64,000 nt of DNA. Source: Solitalea canadensis DSM 3403. Its GTDB lineage: Bacteria; Bacteroidota; Bacteroidia; Sphingobacteriales; Sphingobacteriaceae. The translations under genes and the position numbers were made by a program. Location of the stretch: NCBI RefSeq assembly GCF_000242635.2, contig NC_017770.1:1240001-1304000 (forward strand), in the 5' to 3' direction. The first letter of the stretch is position 1; each line of letters begins with the position of its first letter. Shown here in pieces: positions 26,107 to 34,995 of this stretch. The notes under the pieces were generated by a model that made no database searches, was not told the origin of the DNA, and saw nothing but the letters and a program-made list of their open reading frames with translations.

Positions 26107-27159
26107 TTAATAAACGATTGTTGTATTTTCTTGGGTCGGGTGTCCTACACAAACCAAAATTTTACCGTTTTTGATATCCTCATCAGTTAAAACCTCATTG
26201 TAATCAAATCGTACTCCGCCACTTGTACAAGTTGCCATGCATGTACTGCATACACCTCCACGACAACTGTAGGGTAATTCAATATTTTCTTCTAATGCAA
26301 CATCCAAAATAGTTTTGTAGTAAGGTACTTCAATTTCATGGATGTTTCCGTGTAGATCAATCTTAACTTTATAGGTGTTGGTATCCTTTACCAATTTTTC
26401 GGTATCGTCATCTTCATCACCTTCATCTTCTTCAATAAAAAATGTTTCCCTTCTTACTTGCGCTTTATCAAATCCAATACCCAGTAAAGTCATACGACAA
26501 ACATCCATATAATTCATTGGTCCACAAGTGTAAAATAAGGCATCTTCCTTATTAAAGGCTAAATGTTTGTGTACAATATCTTGAATAAGCATGGAATTTA
26601 ATCGCGCCATCATCAGGTTTTGCGACTCACTGAATAGAAATAGGATCTTTAACCGTTCAGGATACCTGGTCTCCCAATCCTTTAATTCTTCATAAAACAA
26701 AGTGCTTGTTACAGAGCGGTTACTATAGGTCAAAATGATTGTTGAACTACTTTCACTAGTAAGTGCTGTTTTAAGAATAGAAAATAAAGGGGTGATTCCA
26801 ACTCCGGCCGCAAATAAAAAAATGGTACGTTCTTTATCAGGAATAGGAGAGTAGGTAAATATTCCGTTCGGGTAAAGCGAAGTAACAATGTCGCCAACCC
26901 TTACTTTATGGTGCAAAAAGCTAGATAATTCACCATTGTCAACTCTTTTTATGGCTAATTGAATGGGTTCATCAATAGCAGGTGAACTTAAAATCGAATA
27001 TGATCTTCGAACTTCCTTACCTCCGATAGTAAAGATCAGTGATAAAAATTGTCCTGTAAAATAAGGTGGTTTTATACCATCAACTGGCTCAAGTGTGAGT
27101 AATACGATGTCGTTTTTTTGTTTGGAGACTTCAGTAATTCTGAATTGTAGTTTATCCAT
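26107..27159 (-). CDS. Ferredoxin-type oxidoreductase (PaaE/Hcr-like: FAD, NAD(P), 2Fe-2S)
   Basis: A 350-residue electron-transfer protein. Residues 1-100 are a FAD-binding barrel (RRSYSILSSP). Residues 105-235 are the NAD(P) domain (FAAGVGITPLFSIL, YTCGPMNYMD). Residues 265-350 are a plant-type 2Fe-2S ferredoxin with CRGGVCSTCMATC and the last Cys in LVCVGHP. A very acidic insert (IEEDEGDEDDDTEK) separates reductase and ferredoxin parts. Relatives reduce the PaaABC oxygenase, the hybrid-cluster protein or fatty acid desaturases. No partner is adjacent, so the acceptor is unknown; a desaturase role is possible in this phylum. Confidence 0.88.
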   Translation of the reverse strand: MDKLQFRITEVSKQKNDIVLLTLEPVDGIKPPYFTGQFLSLIFTIGGKEVRRSYSILSSPAIDEPIQLAIKRVDNGELSSFLHHKVRVGDIVTSLYPNGIFTYSPIPDKERTIFLFAAGVGITPLFSILKTALTSESSSTIILTYSNRSVTSTLFYEELKDWETRYPERLKILFLFSESQNLMMARLNSMLIQDIVHKHLAFNKEDALFYTCGPMNYMDVCRMTLLGIGFDKAQVRRETFFIEEDEGDEDDDTEKLVKDTNTYKVKIDLHGNIHEIEVPYYKTILDVALEENIELPYSCRGGVCSTCMATCTSGGVRFDYNEVLTDEDIKNGKILVCVGHPTQENTTIVY

Positions 27160-27178
27160 TCGTTAAAAATAAGAAAAC

Positions 27179-27215
27179 CTCACCCTAAATCCCTCTCCTA
27201 AAAGAGAGGGACTTT
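27179..27215. repeat. Short intergenic palindromic element
   Basis: CCCTCTC and GAGAGGG at 27191-27210 form a hairpin within a CACCCTAAATCCCTCTCC-type element, related in style to the 12063-12156 repeat. It lies just upstream of the reductase start on the minus strand, in its likely leader. Confidence 0.6.
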
Positions 27216-27353
27216 TGAGACAGTGCTTAATTGTTAATTTATAGCATTTAATTGATTCATGCACCTCACTAAATTAACTATTTCGAATACTTCTTCTACT
27301 ATTCCGTGTTTCCTTTATGCTCCAACATATTCACCATGCAAACATTCAGAGCG

Positions 27354-27396
27354 CTCCCTTCTCCTTCAGGAGAAGGGCCGGGGATGAGGTCCTTTC
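27354..27396. repeat. Second palindromic element of CCCTTCTCC type
   Basis: CCCTTCTCCT and AGGAGAAGGG at 27356-27377 form a perfect 10-bp stem, followed by GCCGGGGATGAGGT, a tail typical of dispersed Bacteroidota intergenic repeats. It directly abuts the stop codon of the membrane phosphoesterase gene and may serve as its terminator. Confidence 0.65.
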
Positions 27397-27397
27397 C

Positions 27398-28630
27398 TCA
27401 CCCTTTTTTCAACGTAATCACCGTAATTTCAGGCTTTATCCCAACTCTTCCGGGGAAGGCAAGGAATCCGAAGCCTCGGTTTACATATAAGTACTTTTCA
27501 CTTTTTTCGTATAAGCCAGCCCATTGAGGGTAAATATATTTGATTATGCTCCATTTAAACCAGGGAAGCTCTATGCCAAACTGCATTCCGTGCGTATGTC
27601 CGGAGAGTGTTAATTGTATTGATTTAGGATGAACAAGTGTTTCAGCCTCCCAGTGAGACGGATCATGAGATAGCAATATTTTAAAGTTTTCTTCTTCCAC
27701 ATTGGATAAGGCTTTATTTAAATCGCCATACTGATGAAAGCCACGGTTACCCCAATTCTCTACGCCAATTAGCGAAATTGAGTGCCCGTCTTTTTTGATT
27801 TCAATGTGTTCATTTAGTAATAGCTTGAATCCAATTTTCCTTTGAATTTCCTTTAAGCGAATGAGATTGTTGATTTTATCGGTTTTATTTTCCCAATGAA
27901 TATAATCGCCGTAATCATGGTTGCCAAGCACAGAATACTTTCCTAGTGGAGCGTTAAGCCTCGAAAAAGTACCTATCCACCTGTCGAGTTCTGAAGCCTG
28001 ATTATTAACCAGGTCACCAGTAAAGAGGATGACATCGCTATTTTGTTGATTCACCAGGTCGATGCCTTTTTCAACAGCTTTTTCGTTGTCGAAACTTCCT
28101 GCATGTATATCAGAAAGCTGAGTGATCTTAAAGCCATCGAAGGCTTTTGGTAGATTCTTAAACGTTAGGGTAACCTTTCTTACGGTATAATCATATTTCC
28201 CTTTTATCATTCCGTAAACGATGCTAAAGAAAGGTATGGATGAAATTCCTAATACCATCAGGCTGATAATATTTCTTCTTCCGGTAAACAAATACCCAGC
28301 ATCACCAGTCAATAAATTAATACCAGCACTAATCAGCCTTCCAACATCTTCCAATAACAATAGAGGCGATGCTATTAATTTAGGAATGAGTGACAGTACC
28401 ATCAAACCAATAGCCCAATGAATGTTCTTGGAATTGCCGGCCTTTAATTTTCCGGTAAACGCTATAAGCAGTATAAAGGAAATAAGTGTAGCCTCAAACA
28501 GCCAATACGTAGCGTAAATAATGTAGCTTAATGTTGAATCAAGAGGCACAGCAGCTGTATGCACAGCCTGAAAAAAGTAAATATCTATAAGCAGCCAAAG
28601 AAAAACAATTGGCAACAGTCGGTTAATCAT
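27398..28630 (-). CDS. Membrane-anchored calcineurin-like metallophosphoesterase (YaeI-like)
   Basis: A 410-residue protein. Residues 1-145 hold four hydrophobic helices. Residues 165-405 are a metallophosphoesterase with all ligand motifs: TQLSDIHAGSF, LFTGDLVNNQ, VLGNHDYGDY, LLSHDPSHW and LSGHTHGMQF. E. coli YaeI, a distant relative, acts on phospholipids or UDP-linked lipids. The membrane anchor suggests a lipid-linked phosphodiester substrate, but none is defined. The gene is monocistronic; both flanks carry dispersed palindromic elements. Confidence 0.88.
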   Translation of the reverse strand: MINRLLPIVFLWLLIDIYFFQAVHTAAVPLDSTLSYIIYATYWLFEATLISFILLIAFTGKLKAGNSKNIHWAIGLMVLSLIPKLIASPLLLLEDVGRLISAGINLLTGDAGYLFTGRRNIISLMVLGISSIPFFSIVYGMIKGKYDYTVRKVTLTFKNLPKAFDGFKITQLSDIHAGSFDNEKAVEKGIDLVNQQNSDVILFTGDLVNNQASELDRWIGTFSRLNAPLGKYSVLGNHDYGDYIHWENKTDKINNLIRLKEIQRKIGFKLLLNEHIEIKKDGHSISLIGVENWGNRGFHQYGDLNKALSNVEEENFKILLSHDPSHWEAETLVHPKSIQLTLSGHTHGMQFGIELPWFKWSIIKYIYPQWAGLYEKSEKYLYVNRGFGFLAFPGRVGIKPEITVITLKKG

Positions 28631-28796
28631 TTTGAACTATTTTTTAATCAATTTATTCAAGTTGTTAGTTTTTACATAAGATATCCCGGTTCATCAAATT
28701 CACAACTTAATCATTCAATAACGATTTAAGTACCATTAAGTTTTAAAAGAATCAGGTTATAAACAATTAAATCCACAATCAATAATTCAATATACG

Positions 28797-28847
28797 CCAA
28801 CACATAACCCGCAACTCTCAATCCGTAACCCGCAACCCGTAATCGGT
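28797..28847. repeat. Degenerate CCCGYAAC low-complexity repeat
   Basis: Iterated words such as AACCCGCAAC, ATCCGTAACCCGCAACCCG and TAATCGG form a degenerate tandem of about 7-9 bp period. It lies between the divergent phosphoesterase and DEAD-box genes. No gene is visible in 28631-28914. Confidence 0.5.
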
Positions 28848-28883
28848 CAAAATAAATCATAGCATTACTAGCAGCAAAAACTT

Positions 28884-28891
28884 TACTTTTG
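28884..28891 (+). promoter_or_regulatory. Possible -7 element of the DEAD-box-like gene
   Basis: TACTTTTG matches TAnnTTTG 24 bp before the GTG start. No TTG is found at the usual -33 distance. Confidence 0.35.
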
Positions 28892-28914
28892 TAATTCTCT
28901 TTAAAAACTGATCA

Positions 28915-30204
28915 GTGTCATTAGATAAATTAAAATTAAACAAACAACTGGTAACCGCGATGACCGAAGCGGGATTTTTGGCGCCAAAAGAAATGCAGCT
29001 GAAGGTTGTATCACGTATTATTGGCGGACAAGATGTTATTGCAATCGGTCCAGAAGGAAGCGGCAAAACCACAACCTATATTCTTGGTATTTTAATGCGT
29101 CTTAAATATGCGCATGAAGAAGCTCCACGTGCATTAGTTCTTGTTCCGGATGCCGACCGAATTGAAGCCGTAACCGATCAGTTTGCCTTGCTTAATAAAA
29201 GTAGTTTACGTGTAGTCGGCTTTTCACCTTTAGCAGGTATTCAATCGCAAATGGATGTACTTGCAGACGGCTGCGATATTGTAGTAACCACGCCCGATCG
29301 TGCCCGCGCCCTGTACATGAAATTAGGGCTGAATCTTAACCTGATTCAGACGTTTATTCTTGATGATGCCGATCTAATGATCAAGAATGGATATCAATTG
29401 CCTGTAAGCGAATTAGCAAGAAGTATTGTTAAATGCCAGCATTTAATATTTACCGAAGTGTTACATGGTAAATTGGAACAGCTGATAGAGCCGTTCATGA
29501 ATTTACCTGCTACAATAGAGATTACAGAGCTAAAGGAACCGGATGTTGCCATTATTCCGCAGATTTTGTACAAAGTATTAAACTTTAAAACAAAGCTCAA
29601 TTTGTTAAATCTATTGATGCGGGATGATGATTATTTTAACAAGGTTATTGTATTTGTAAATACCCGTTTAACAGCACAAAAATTATTTAAAAGTCTTGAT
29701 AAACGTTTGCATGACCAGGTAGCGCTATATAAACCTATGTTCTTTGATCAGCCAGGACTAAAGTCTGTGGACGAATTCAGGGAAAGTGATGCCCGAATCT
29801 TCATCATTGCTAATGAAGATGTAGAAAAAGTAGATTTGAGTGAAATTCCGTTTATCCTGAATTTTGATCAACCGGAAGAAAAAGAAGTTTATATTTCCCG
29901 TATAATAAAAAATGAAGGAAATGCAGAAACACTGGCCATCGCTTTCGCTACTGACATTGAATTAAGTTTGATTACAAAGATTGAACAAGCAACCGGACAA
30001 TTAATGGAAGAGGTAGAGCTTCCGCTTGGTCTGATTATTGAAAACAACCCTGATAAGGAAAAGGTGGCTCAGAAAAAAGCTAAAAAGGAAAAAGCCGTTG
30101 ACGAGCAAAGAGGGGCAGCGTTTCACGAGAAAAAAGCAGAAAACGCTAAAACTTATAATTATAGCTCAAAAGAAAAAGCAAAAATGAAGTATAAGAAGAA
30201 GTGA
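28915..30204 (+). CDS. Degenerate DEAD-box RNA helicase-like protein
   Basis: A 429-residue protein with the two-RecA layout of DEAD-box helicases. Motif I is intact (GPEGSGKTT), motif Ib reads TTPDRA and motif II reads DDAD rather than DEAD. Motif III, normally SAT, reads TEV (LIFTEVLHGK). Motif VI, normally HRxGRxxR, is replaced by SRIIKNEG, so the arginine fingers are missing. A Lys-rich tail (about 30 residues with KKAKKEKAV and SSKEKAKMKYKKK) probably binds RNA. ATP may bind, but coupled unwinding looks doubtful; it may act as an RNA-binding or ribosome-assembly factor. The start is GTG at 28915. Confidence 0.85.
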   Translation: MSLDKLKLNKQLVTAMTEAGFLAPKEMQLKVVSRIIGGQDVIAIGPEGSGKTTTYILGILMRLKYAHEEAPRALVLVPDADRIEAVTDQFALLNKSSLRVVGFSPLAGIQSQMDVLADGCDIVVTTPDRARALYMKLGLNLNLIQTFILDDADLMIKNGYQLPVSELARSIVKCQHLIFTEVLHGKLEQLIEPFMNLPATIEITELKEPDVAIIPQILYKVLNFKTKLNLLNLLMRDDDYFNKVIVFVNTRLTAQKLFKSLDKRLHDQVALYKPMFFDQPGLKSVDEFRESDARIFIIANEDVEKVDLSEIPFILNFDQPEEKEVYISRIIKNEGNAETLAIAFATDIELSLITKIEQATGQLMEEVELPLGLIIENNPDKEKVAQKKAKKEKAVDEQRGAAFHEKKAENAKTYNYSSKEKAKMKYKKK

Positions 30205-30338
30205 TAAAAGCTTAATTAGCGCTTTTTATAATTTTGGGAGTGTTAAGCATAAATTATAATATGAGCAAAAATCGCCTCGTTCAGTTCGGGAGAGATGATT
30301 TAAATACTAGCACTAACTGCGGGAGAACTGTACGTAGC

Positions 30339-30412
30339 GACGGCATTTTTTGCTTACTTTTTTTTGCTGAAGAAAAAAGTAAGTCTCGCTGAAAGCGACG
30401 GGAGAAGTTAAT
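30339..30412. repeat. Hairpin-bearing intergenic element
   Basis: CTTACTTTTTT (30353-30363) pairs with AAAAAAGTAAG (30373-30383). The hairpin is bounded by direct repeats of AGCGACGG (near 30337-30344 and 30393-30400). The arrangement of short flanking repeats and hairpin resembles a dispersed non-coding element. It lies between the helicase-like and trehalase genes, in the 308-bp gap 30205-30512, where no gene is seen. Confidence 0.5.
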
Positions 30413-30512
30413 TCACCAAAACTGCATTTATTGCATTAATCGGCCATTTAAGAGTTGTTAAATCGCAACACATTGTTAGTTGCATAGCAGTAAATAAAAA
30501 CAATAACTGATT

Positions 30513-32096
30513 ATGCTAAAAAGAAACTTCACTTTCATGAAGCGCATAGAAAACCGGCTTGCTATCCGGTTATTCTTTGCGCTTTTGTTTTTTGTCTCAA
30601 CAGTTGAAGCTCAATATAAACCAGATATTGAACTTAAGGAATTGTTTAAAGATGTGCAGTTGGGCAGGGTATTCAATGATTCGAAAACATTTGCTGATTG
30701 TACACCTCGTTTTGCAGTTGATTCGATCTTAAGTAGCTATCATCTTGAAAAACTGAAATCCGGATTTGATCTTAAGACTTTTGTTGAAGCGAATTTTATA
30801 CTACCTGTAAAACCACAGCCATCGATAGATAAAAAAGAGTTTCCTACAATTGATGATCACATAAATGATTTATGGAAACAACTGGAACGCCCGGCAAGTA
30901 ATTCGAAAGGTTCATTAATAGGGCTTCCTTATTCATACATAGTTCCGGGAGGAAGATTTGGAGAAGTGTATTACTGGGACAGCTATTTCACCATATTGGG
31001 ACTAAAGCAAGCTGGAAGAAATGACCTGATCAAAAACATGATTGATAATTTCACCTACCTAATACATCAATATGGTTTTATACCTAATGGTAACCGGAGT
31101 TATTATTTGAGTCGTTCACAACCGCCTTATTTTTCAATGATGGTTGAATTGTTGGCAGAAAGTGAAGGAGATACAATTTATACACATTACCTGCCGGCAT
31201 TATTAGTTGAATATAATTTTTGGATGAAAGGATCAGATCGGCTTAATTCACAAAAAAATGCGATTGATAGGGTGGTTCGGTTGTCGGATACTGAAATTCT
31301 CAACAGGTATTGGGATAATTCAGCAACTCCGCGTCCTGAGTCTTATAAAGAAGATGTAGAGACGGCAACCGGTAAGAAGAATCCTGAGCTGGTTTTCCGG
31401 AATATTAGGGCAGCTTGTGAGTCGGGTTGGGATTTTAGCGCCCGGTGGTTTAAGGATGGGTTAACGTTAGAAAGCATTCATACAACAGACATCATTCCTG
31501 TTGACCTTAATTGCCTGCTTTATATGCTGGAGAAAAATATTGCTAAAGCTTATAATTTGATGAATAATGCAAACGAATCTGGTGTCTATAATCAACGAGC
31601 AGCGAGAAGAAAAGCTGCAATCTTAAAATACTGCTGGAATGAAAAAATGGGTTTCTTTTTAGATTATGACTTTCTTGAAAGGAAGAATACAGCTATAGAA
31701 TCTCTTGCCACAGTTTATCCATTATATTTTAAAATTGCCACAACAGAACAGGCCGAAAAAGTAGCCCAAAAGATAGCACAACATTTTCTTTTTCCGGGTG
31801 GACTAATTACCACTTTAAAACTTACAACTCAGCAATGGGATGCACCCAATGGATGGGCTCCATTACAATGGATGACTTATAAAGCATTAAGAAATTACTC
31901 ATTTGATTCATCTGCAGATACTATCAGAAAGAGGTGGATGCATACAGTTGAAACTCAATACAAAAGTTCTGGAAAACTACTCGAAAAGTATAATGTATTA
32001 TATCCTGAAATTCCGGGTGGAGGAGGAGAATATCCTTCACAAGATGGTTTCGGGTGGACTAACGGTGTATATCTGCAAATGAAATCAGAGAAGTAA
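30513..32096 (+). CDS. treA: Periplasmic trehalase (GH37)
   Basis: A 527-residue exported enzyme hydrolysing trehalose to two glucoses. The N-terminus is a signal peptide (LFFALLFFVSTVEAQ). Both GH37 signatures are present: PGGRFGEVYYWDSYFT near residue 144 and QWDAPNGWAP near 441; the glycine-rich end PGGGGEYPSQDGFGWTNGVY is also typical. Length is close to E. coli TreA. ATG at 30537 (MKRIENR) is an alternative start that shortens the signal region. It is convergent with the ceramidase-like gene. Confidence 0.95.
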   Translation: MLKRNFTFMKRIENRLAIRLFFALLFFVSTVEAQYKPDIELKELFKDVQLGRVFNDSKTFADCTPRFAVDSILSSYHLEKLKSGFDLKTFVEANFILPVKPQPSIDKKEFPTIDDHINDLWKQLERPASNSKGSLIGLPYSYIVPGGRFGEVYYWDSYFTILGLKQAGRNDLIKNMIDNFTYLIHQYGFIPNGNRSYYLSRSQPPYFSMMVELLAESEGDTIYTHYLPALLVEYNFWMKGSDRLNSQKNAIDRVVRLSDTEILNRYWDNSATPRPESYKEDVETATGKKNPELVFRNIRAACESGWDFSARWFKDGLTLESIHTTDIIPVDLNCLLYMLEKNIAKAYNLMNNANESGVYNQRAARRKAAILKYCWNEKMGFFLDYDFLERKNTAIESLATVYPLYFKIATTEQAEKVAQKIAQHFLFPGGLITTLKLTTQQWDAPNGWAPLQWMTYKALRNYSFDSSADTIRKRWMHTVETQYKSSGKLLEKYNVLYPEIPGGGGEYPSQDGFGWTNGVYLQMKSEK

Positions 32097-32138
32097 GAAT
32101 CTGTGTCTCCAAATAACTTTGTCAAAAAGCAGTTATAG

Positions 32139-33491
32139 TTAGTTCTTAGGAGAAGCCGTTTTTACTAGCATTCCATTTACCACTTCCTTAAAATACCTTC
32201 CGTTATAAGGCCCAAACCAATTCATTTCACGTGTTTCGGCGCGTACACTGTCGTAATAAACATCGGGTGTTATGTAACCCACATACGCTCCGTTGAAAGA
32301 GGTAATAAATAAGTTCTTCTTCTTCGTGGAAGCAATAGAATCAGAAGAGCTTACCATTTCTCCAGAGTAATCACATGGTGTTCCTATCCAAACTATATCA
32401 CCAATTCTTAAGGAATTAATACCAGGCGATTGCTTACCCATCAGCCAATTAAATACCCATGGCCTAATTCTCAGATAGTCATTGATCCGTAATTGAGGAT
32501 CCCTTAATAACAAGGGCAAATAGCTTGATGATAAATAAGATGATGTATCTGTTTTTAATTGGTAAATGTTTTGACCAATTAAGCTGTCGAGATCACTGGC
32601 AATAACTTCAGCTCTTTTGAACTCATCATACTGATTAACGGTAGGTCGCATGCTTCCTACGGCACCTGCAAAAAATCCGGCAAAGTTGCATAAGCCTTCT
32701 TTTTCCAGGTTTTTAGCCAGCATTCCCGGATAATCACAACTAATGCTATTGTTTTGCTTGGAAATACAAGTTGCATGAGCAGAATAAGTTATCAAGAATG
32801 CAGACTCATTCTTCTCATTTTCAACCTTCATTACCCTTAAGTAAGGATCTTCAGGTGCTTGTTCGCCCCATAAACGGTTGGCTACATATTCGCCAGCATT
32901 GATTTTAAGGAAGCCTATTTTACATGGAGAGGCTTTTTCAAGAGCACTTTTAACGCTTTTAACGGTCGCATCTGCAATTTTTGTAATCATTTTAGGATTT
33001 TCAGGACCGGCCATTGCTCTTCCCCCCAATCCACCTGCCCAACCTCCAGCGCTACTATGAGAATGAGTAGCACCTAAATAAATATCTTCACGGTTAAATC
33101 CTAATTTTTTCAGTGCCGGAACAATTTTTTCAGTAACCAATGGAGGTACAATCAATAGATCCATGGCTATCATAGCCACTTTTTTCTTCCCATTATCGAA
33201 TACTATCGTTCTTACAAAAATACTATCATGAACCGAGTCAGCTTCATGTTTTCTGATCCCATAACCTGCAATATAAATATCAAAGTCGGGTGAAATGTTT
33301 TCTTTGCTCCAGCCACTTTTCAGGTTGTTTCCATATCCTCCGTTAACTTTTAAGTTATTTAGCGCCTTAATAGTTTTGGGGTAAAAATGGGTTTCTTCTA
33401 AAGGACGATGATCATTAACAGTTAATAGGCAAACGGCTAATAGTAAAAGTATGAATGTAACTATCGAGAGTATTTTAATGAGTTTTTTCAA
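32139..33491 (-). CDS. Neutral ceramidase-like hydrolase, membrane-anchored
   Basis: A 450-residue protein with one N-terminal hydrophobic anchor (ILSIVTFILLLLAVCLL), no clear cleavage site, and a domain of the neutral/alkaline non-lysosomal ceramidase family. Landmarks are GWSKENISPDFDIYIAGYG, VAMIAMDLLIVPP, LGATHSHSSAGGW (metal-binding His pair), TYSAHATCIS and GTPCDYSGEM. True ceramidases exceed 650 residues; this short form lacks the C-terminal Ig-like domain, so the substrate may not be ceramide. Sphingolipids are made by many Bacteroidota, so a role in their turnover is plausible but unproven. Confidence 0.8.
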   Translation of the reverse strand: MKKLIKILSIVTFILLLLAVCLLTVNDHRPLEETHFYPKTIKALNNLKVNGGYGNNLKSGWSKENISPDFDIYIAGYGIRKHEADSVHDSIFVRTIVFDNGKKKVAMIAMDLLIVPPLVTEKIVPALKKLGFNREDIYLGATHSHSSAGGWAGGLGGRAMAGPENPKMITKIADATVKSVKSALEKASPCKIGFLKINAGEYVANRLWGEQAPEDPYLRVMKVENEKNESAFLITYSAHATCISKQNNSISCDYPGMLAKNLEKEGLCNFAGFFAGAVGSMRPTVNQYDEFKRAEVIASDLDSLIGQNIYQLKTDTSSYLSSSYLPLLLRDPQLRINDYLRIRPWVFNWLMGKQSPGINSLRIGDIVWIGTPCDYSGEMVSSSDSIASTKKKNLFITSFNGAYVGYITPDVYYDSVRAETREMNWFGPYNGRYFKEVVNGMLVKTASPKN

Positions 33492-33572
33492 GTCGAAAAG
33501 AGTGATCTTGTGTAATTACTATGAAACGCAAAGATAACTTTTATGTTTGAGCGACATAAGTCAATGGGAATA

Positions 33573-33613
33573 TAAAAAGCCGCTAACCATTATTCACCAT
33601 TTTAGTCAGCGGC
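33573..33613 (-). terminator. Minus-strand terminator in the leader of the ceramidase-like gene
   Basis: On the minus strand GCCGCTGAC and GTTAGCGGC form a nine-pair stem followed by TTTTTA. It lies upstream of the ceramidase-like start (33491), in a divergent gap, so it would end a short transcript or attenuate the gene. The rest of 33492-33853 shows no convincing gene. Confidence 0.5.
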
Positions 33614-33782
33614 CTGGCTTCTAACCTATGAGATCTTCTATGCTTTTTGTAAGTTAACGTTAGAAGAGAGCGATTAGAATAATAACAATTTACGAAAAAA
33701 AAGCGATTTTGGATGTATTGTAAGGCTAAATCCACGCCAGTTATTAAAATGTTACAAATGTCGTCTTTATCGTTAGATGATT

Positions 33783-33810
33783 TTGGAATAAAAGAATTTG
33801 GGTAAATTTG
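33783..33810 (+). promoter_or_regulatory. Promoter of the acetyltransferase gene
   Basis: TTG at 33783-33785 and TAAATTTG at 33803-33810 match the Bacteroidota consensus with a 17-bp spacer, slightly short. The element ends 43 bp before the ATG. Confidence 0.5.
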
Positions 33811-33853
33811 CCTTATTACAAAATTGAATCATTGTATTTATTATAATTGATTA

Positions 33854-34417
33854 ATGAGCAATAACTATAGCTATCCGGAGCTAATTCAGGAAAAAACTAC
33901 ATTAATTCTCCACACGAAAAGGTTGATCTTAGCACCTTTTACATTGGAACTTGCTCAAGCGGTTGATGAAGGTTATTATGATGAACTTATTAAAGCCGGG
34001 TATAATTTAGGATTTGGCTGGCCTGATGAAGAAACGTTAGAGACTATCCCTAAAATCATTAAGAATATTGAGGTAGTGGGGGAGCCTACCGGATTTGAAT
34101 CATGGATGATTATTAGGAAAGATAATAATTCGATTATTGGAGATATAGGATTTAAAGGTATACCAGCTGATGATGGAGTTATTGATATTGGATATGGAAT
34201 CATTGAAGCAGAACGCAAAAAAGGCTTTGCGGTTGAAGCTGCTCATGCTTTGATAGAATGGGCGATAGAACAACCTCAGGTAAGGCTAATTACTGCCAAA
34301 TGCCTAACCCATAATTTTGCCTCACGCAAAATACTAACACGTGTTGGCTTTATTGAAATAAAAAAAATTGATGGAATCATTTATTGGGAATGGAAGGGAA
34401 AAGGGATTAGCAAATGA
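33854..34417 (+). CDS. GNAT-family N-acetyltransferase
   Basis: A 187-residue acetyl-CoA-dependent transferase of the RimJ-like type. TKRLILAPFTLELAQAVDEG is the typical N-terminal strand-helix. IIGDIGFKGIPADDGVIDIG and YGIIEAERKKGFAVEAAHAL contain the acetyl-CoA-binding loop (ERKKGFA in place of R/Q-xxG-x-G/A). NFASRKILTRVGFIEI is the C-terminal signature. Members acetylate ribosomal proteins, antibiotics or small amines; the substrate is not evident. It appears monocistronic. Confidence 0.85.
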   Translation: MSNNYSYPELIQEKTTLILHTKRLILAPFTLELAQAVDEGYYDELIKAGYNLGFGWPDEETLETIPKIIKNIEVVGEPTGFESWMIIRKDNNSIIGDIGFKGIPADDGVIDIGYGIIEAERKKGFAVEAAHALIEWAIEQPQVRLITAKCLTHNFASRKILTRVGFIEIKKIDGIIYWEWKGKGISK

Positions 34418-34452
34418 GAAAAGGGATTTAGCAAATAGTACATCCTCTCAAA

Positions 34453-34593
34453 TCCGTTGGTTGAAACCAACGGCAATGAAGTCTTTTCTAATTTGTTATC
34501 ATGCAAAAACTTTATTGCCGTCAGCTTTAGCTGTATTATACTATTGTTATTTTATCATGCAAAGACTTCATTGCCGTCAGCTTCAGCTGACGG
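34453..34593. repeat. BIME-like hairpin repeat cluster, three copies
   Basis: An inverted copy at 34453-34487 (stem CCGTTGGTT/AACCAACGG) is followed by direct copies at 34503-34534 (AGCTTTAGCT, decayed) and 34559-34593 (CCGTCAGCTTCAGCTGACGG). All share the flank GCAAAGACTTCATTGCCGT. The stems differ in sequence but keep pairing. The same family forms the array at 54312-54656. The remaining sequence to 34995 is AT-rich with no gene recognised. Confidence 0.85.
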
Positions 34594-34995
34594 AGAGATA
34601 GATAATTCTCCTCATAAATATTATTCCTCACAAACATTACTCTTCATAAATAATTCTCCCCACAACTATTCCCATTTAATAATATCGTCAATCCATAAAC
34701 TAATCTTTTCATAGTATTCAATTTATAATTCATGATTTTTTTCTGAGAGATGGGTTTATCTCTGTTTTACTTGGTGGTAATGATTAATATGTTGGTACAG
34801 AGCGATCTGTGGTGATTTTTTGCCTAACGGATAGTATTTCAGGAAAAGGTTAGTGTATATGCTACACTTTTGTTACCTTGACAATCTGATATTCTCAAAA
34901 AATCAATTTAAAATTACAGCAGTAATATCAGGTAACGACCAATTTAAGCAATGACACCTGAACTGTCGTTGTTAACACTAATTCTACTACACGTT

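Noticed and set aside
27306-27527. 73-codon plus-strand ORF
   Set aside because: It crosses a palindromic repeat and the 3' end of the phosphoesterase gene on the other strand.
34368-34714. Two overlapping short plus-strand ORFs of 77 and 85 codons
   Set aside because: They run through the acetyltransferase end and the hairpin repeats; their composition is repeat-derived and no family feature is seen.
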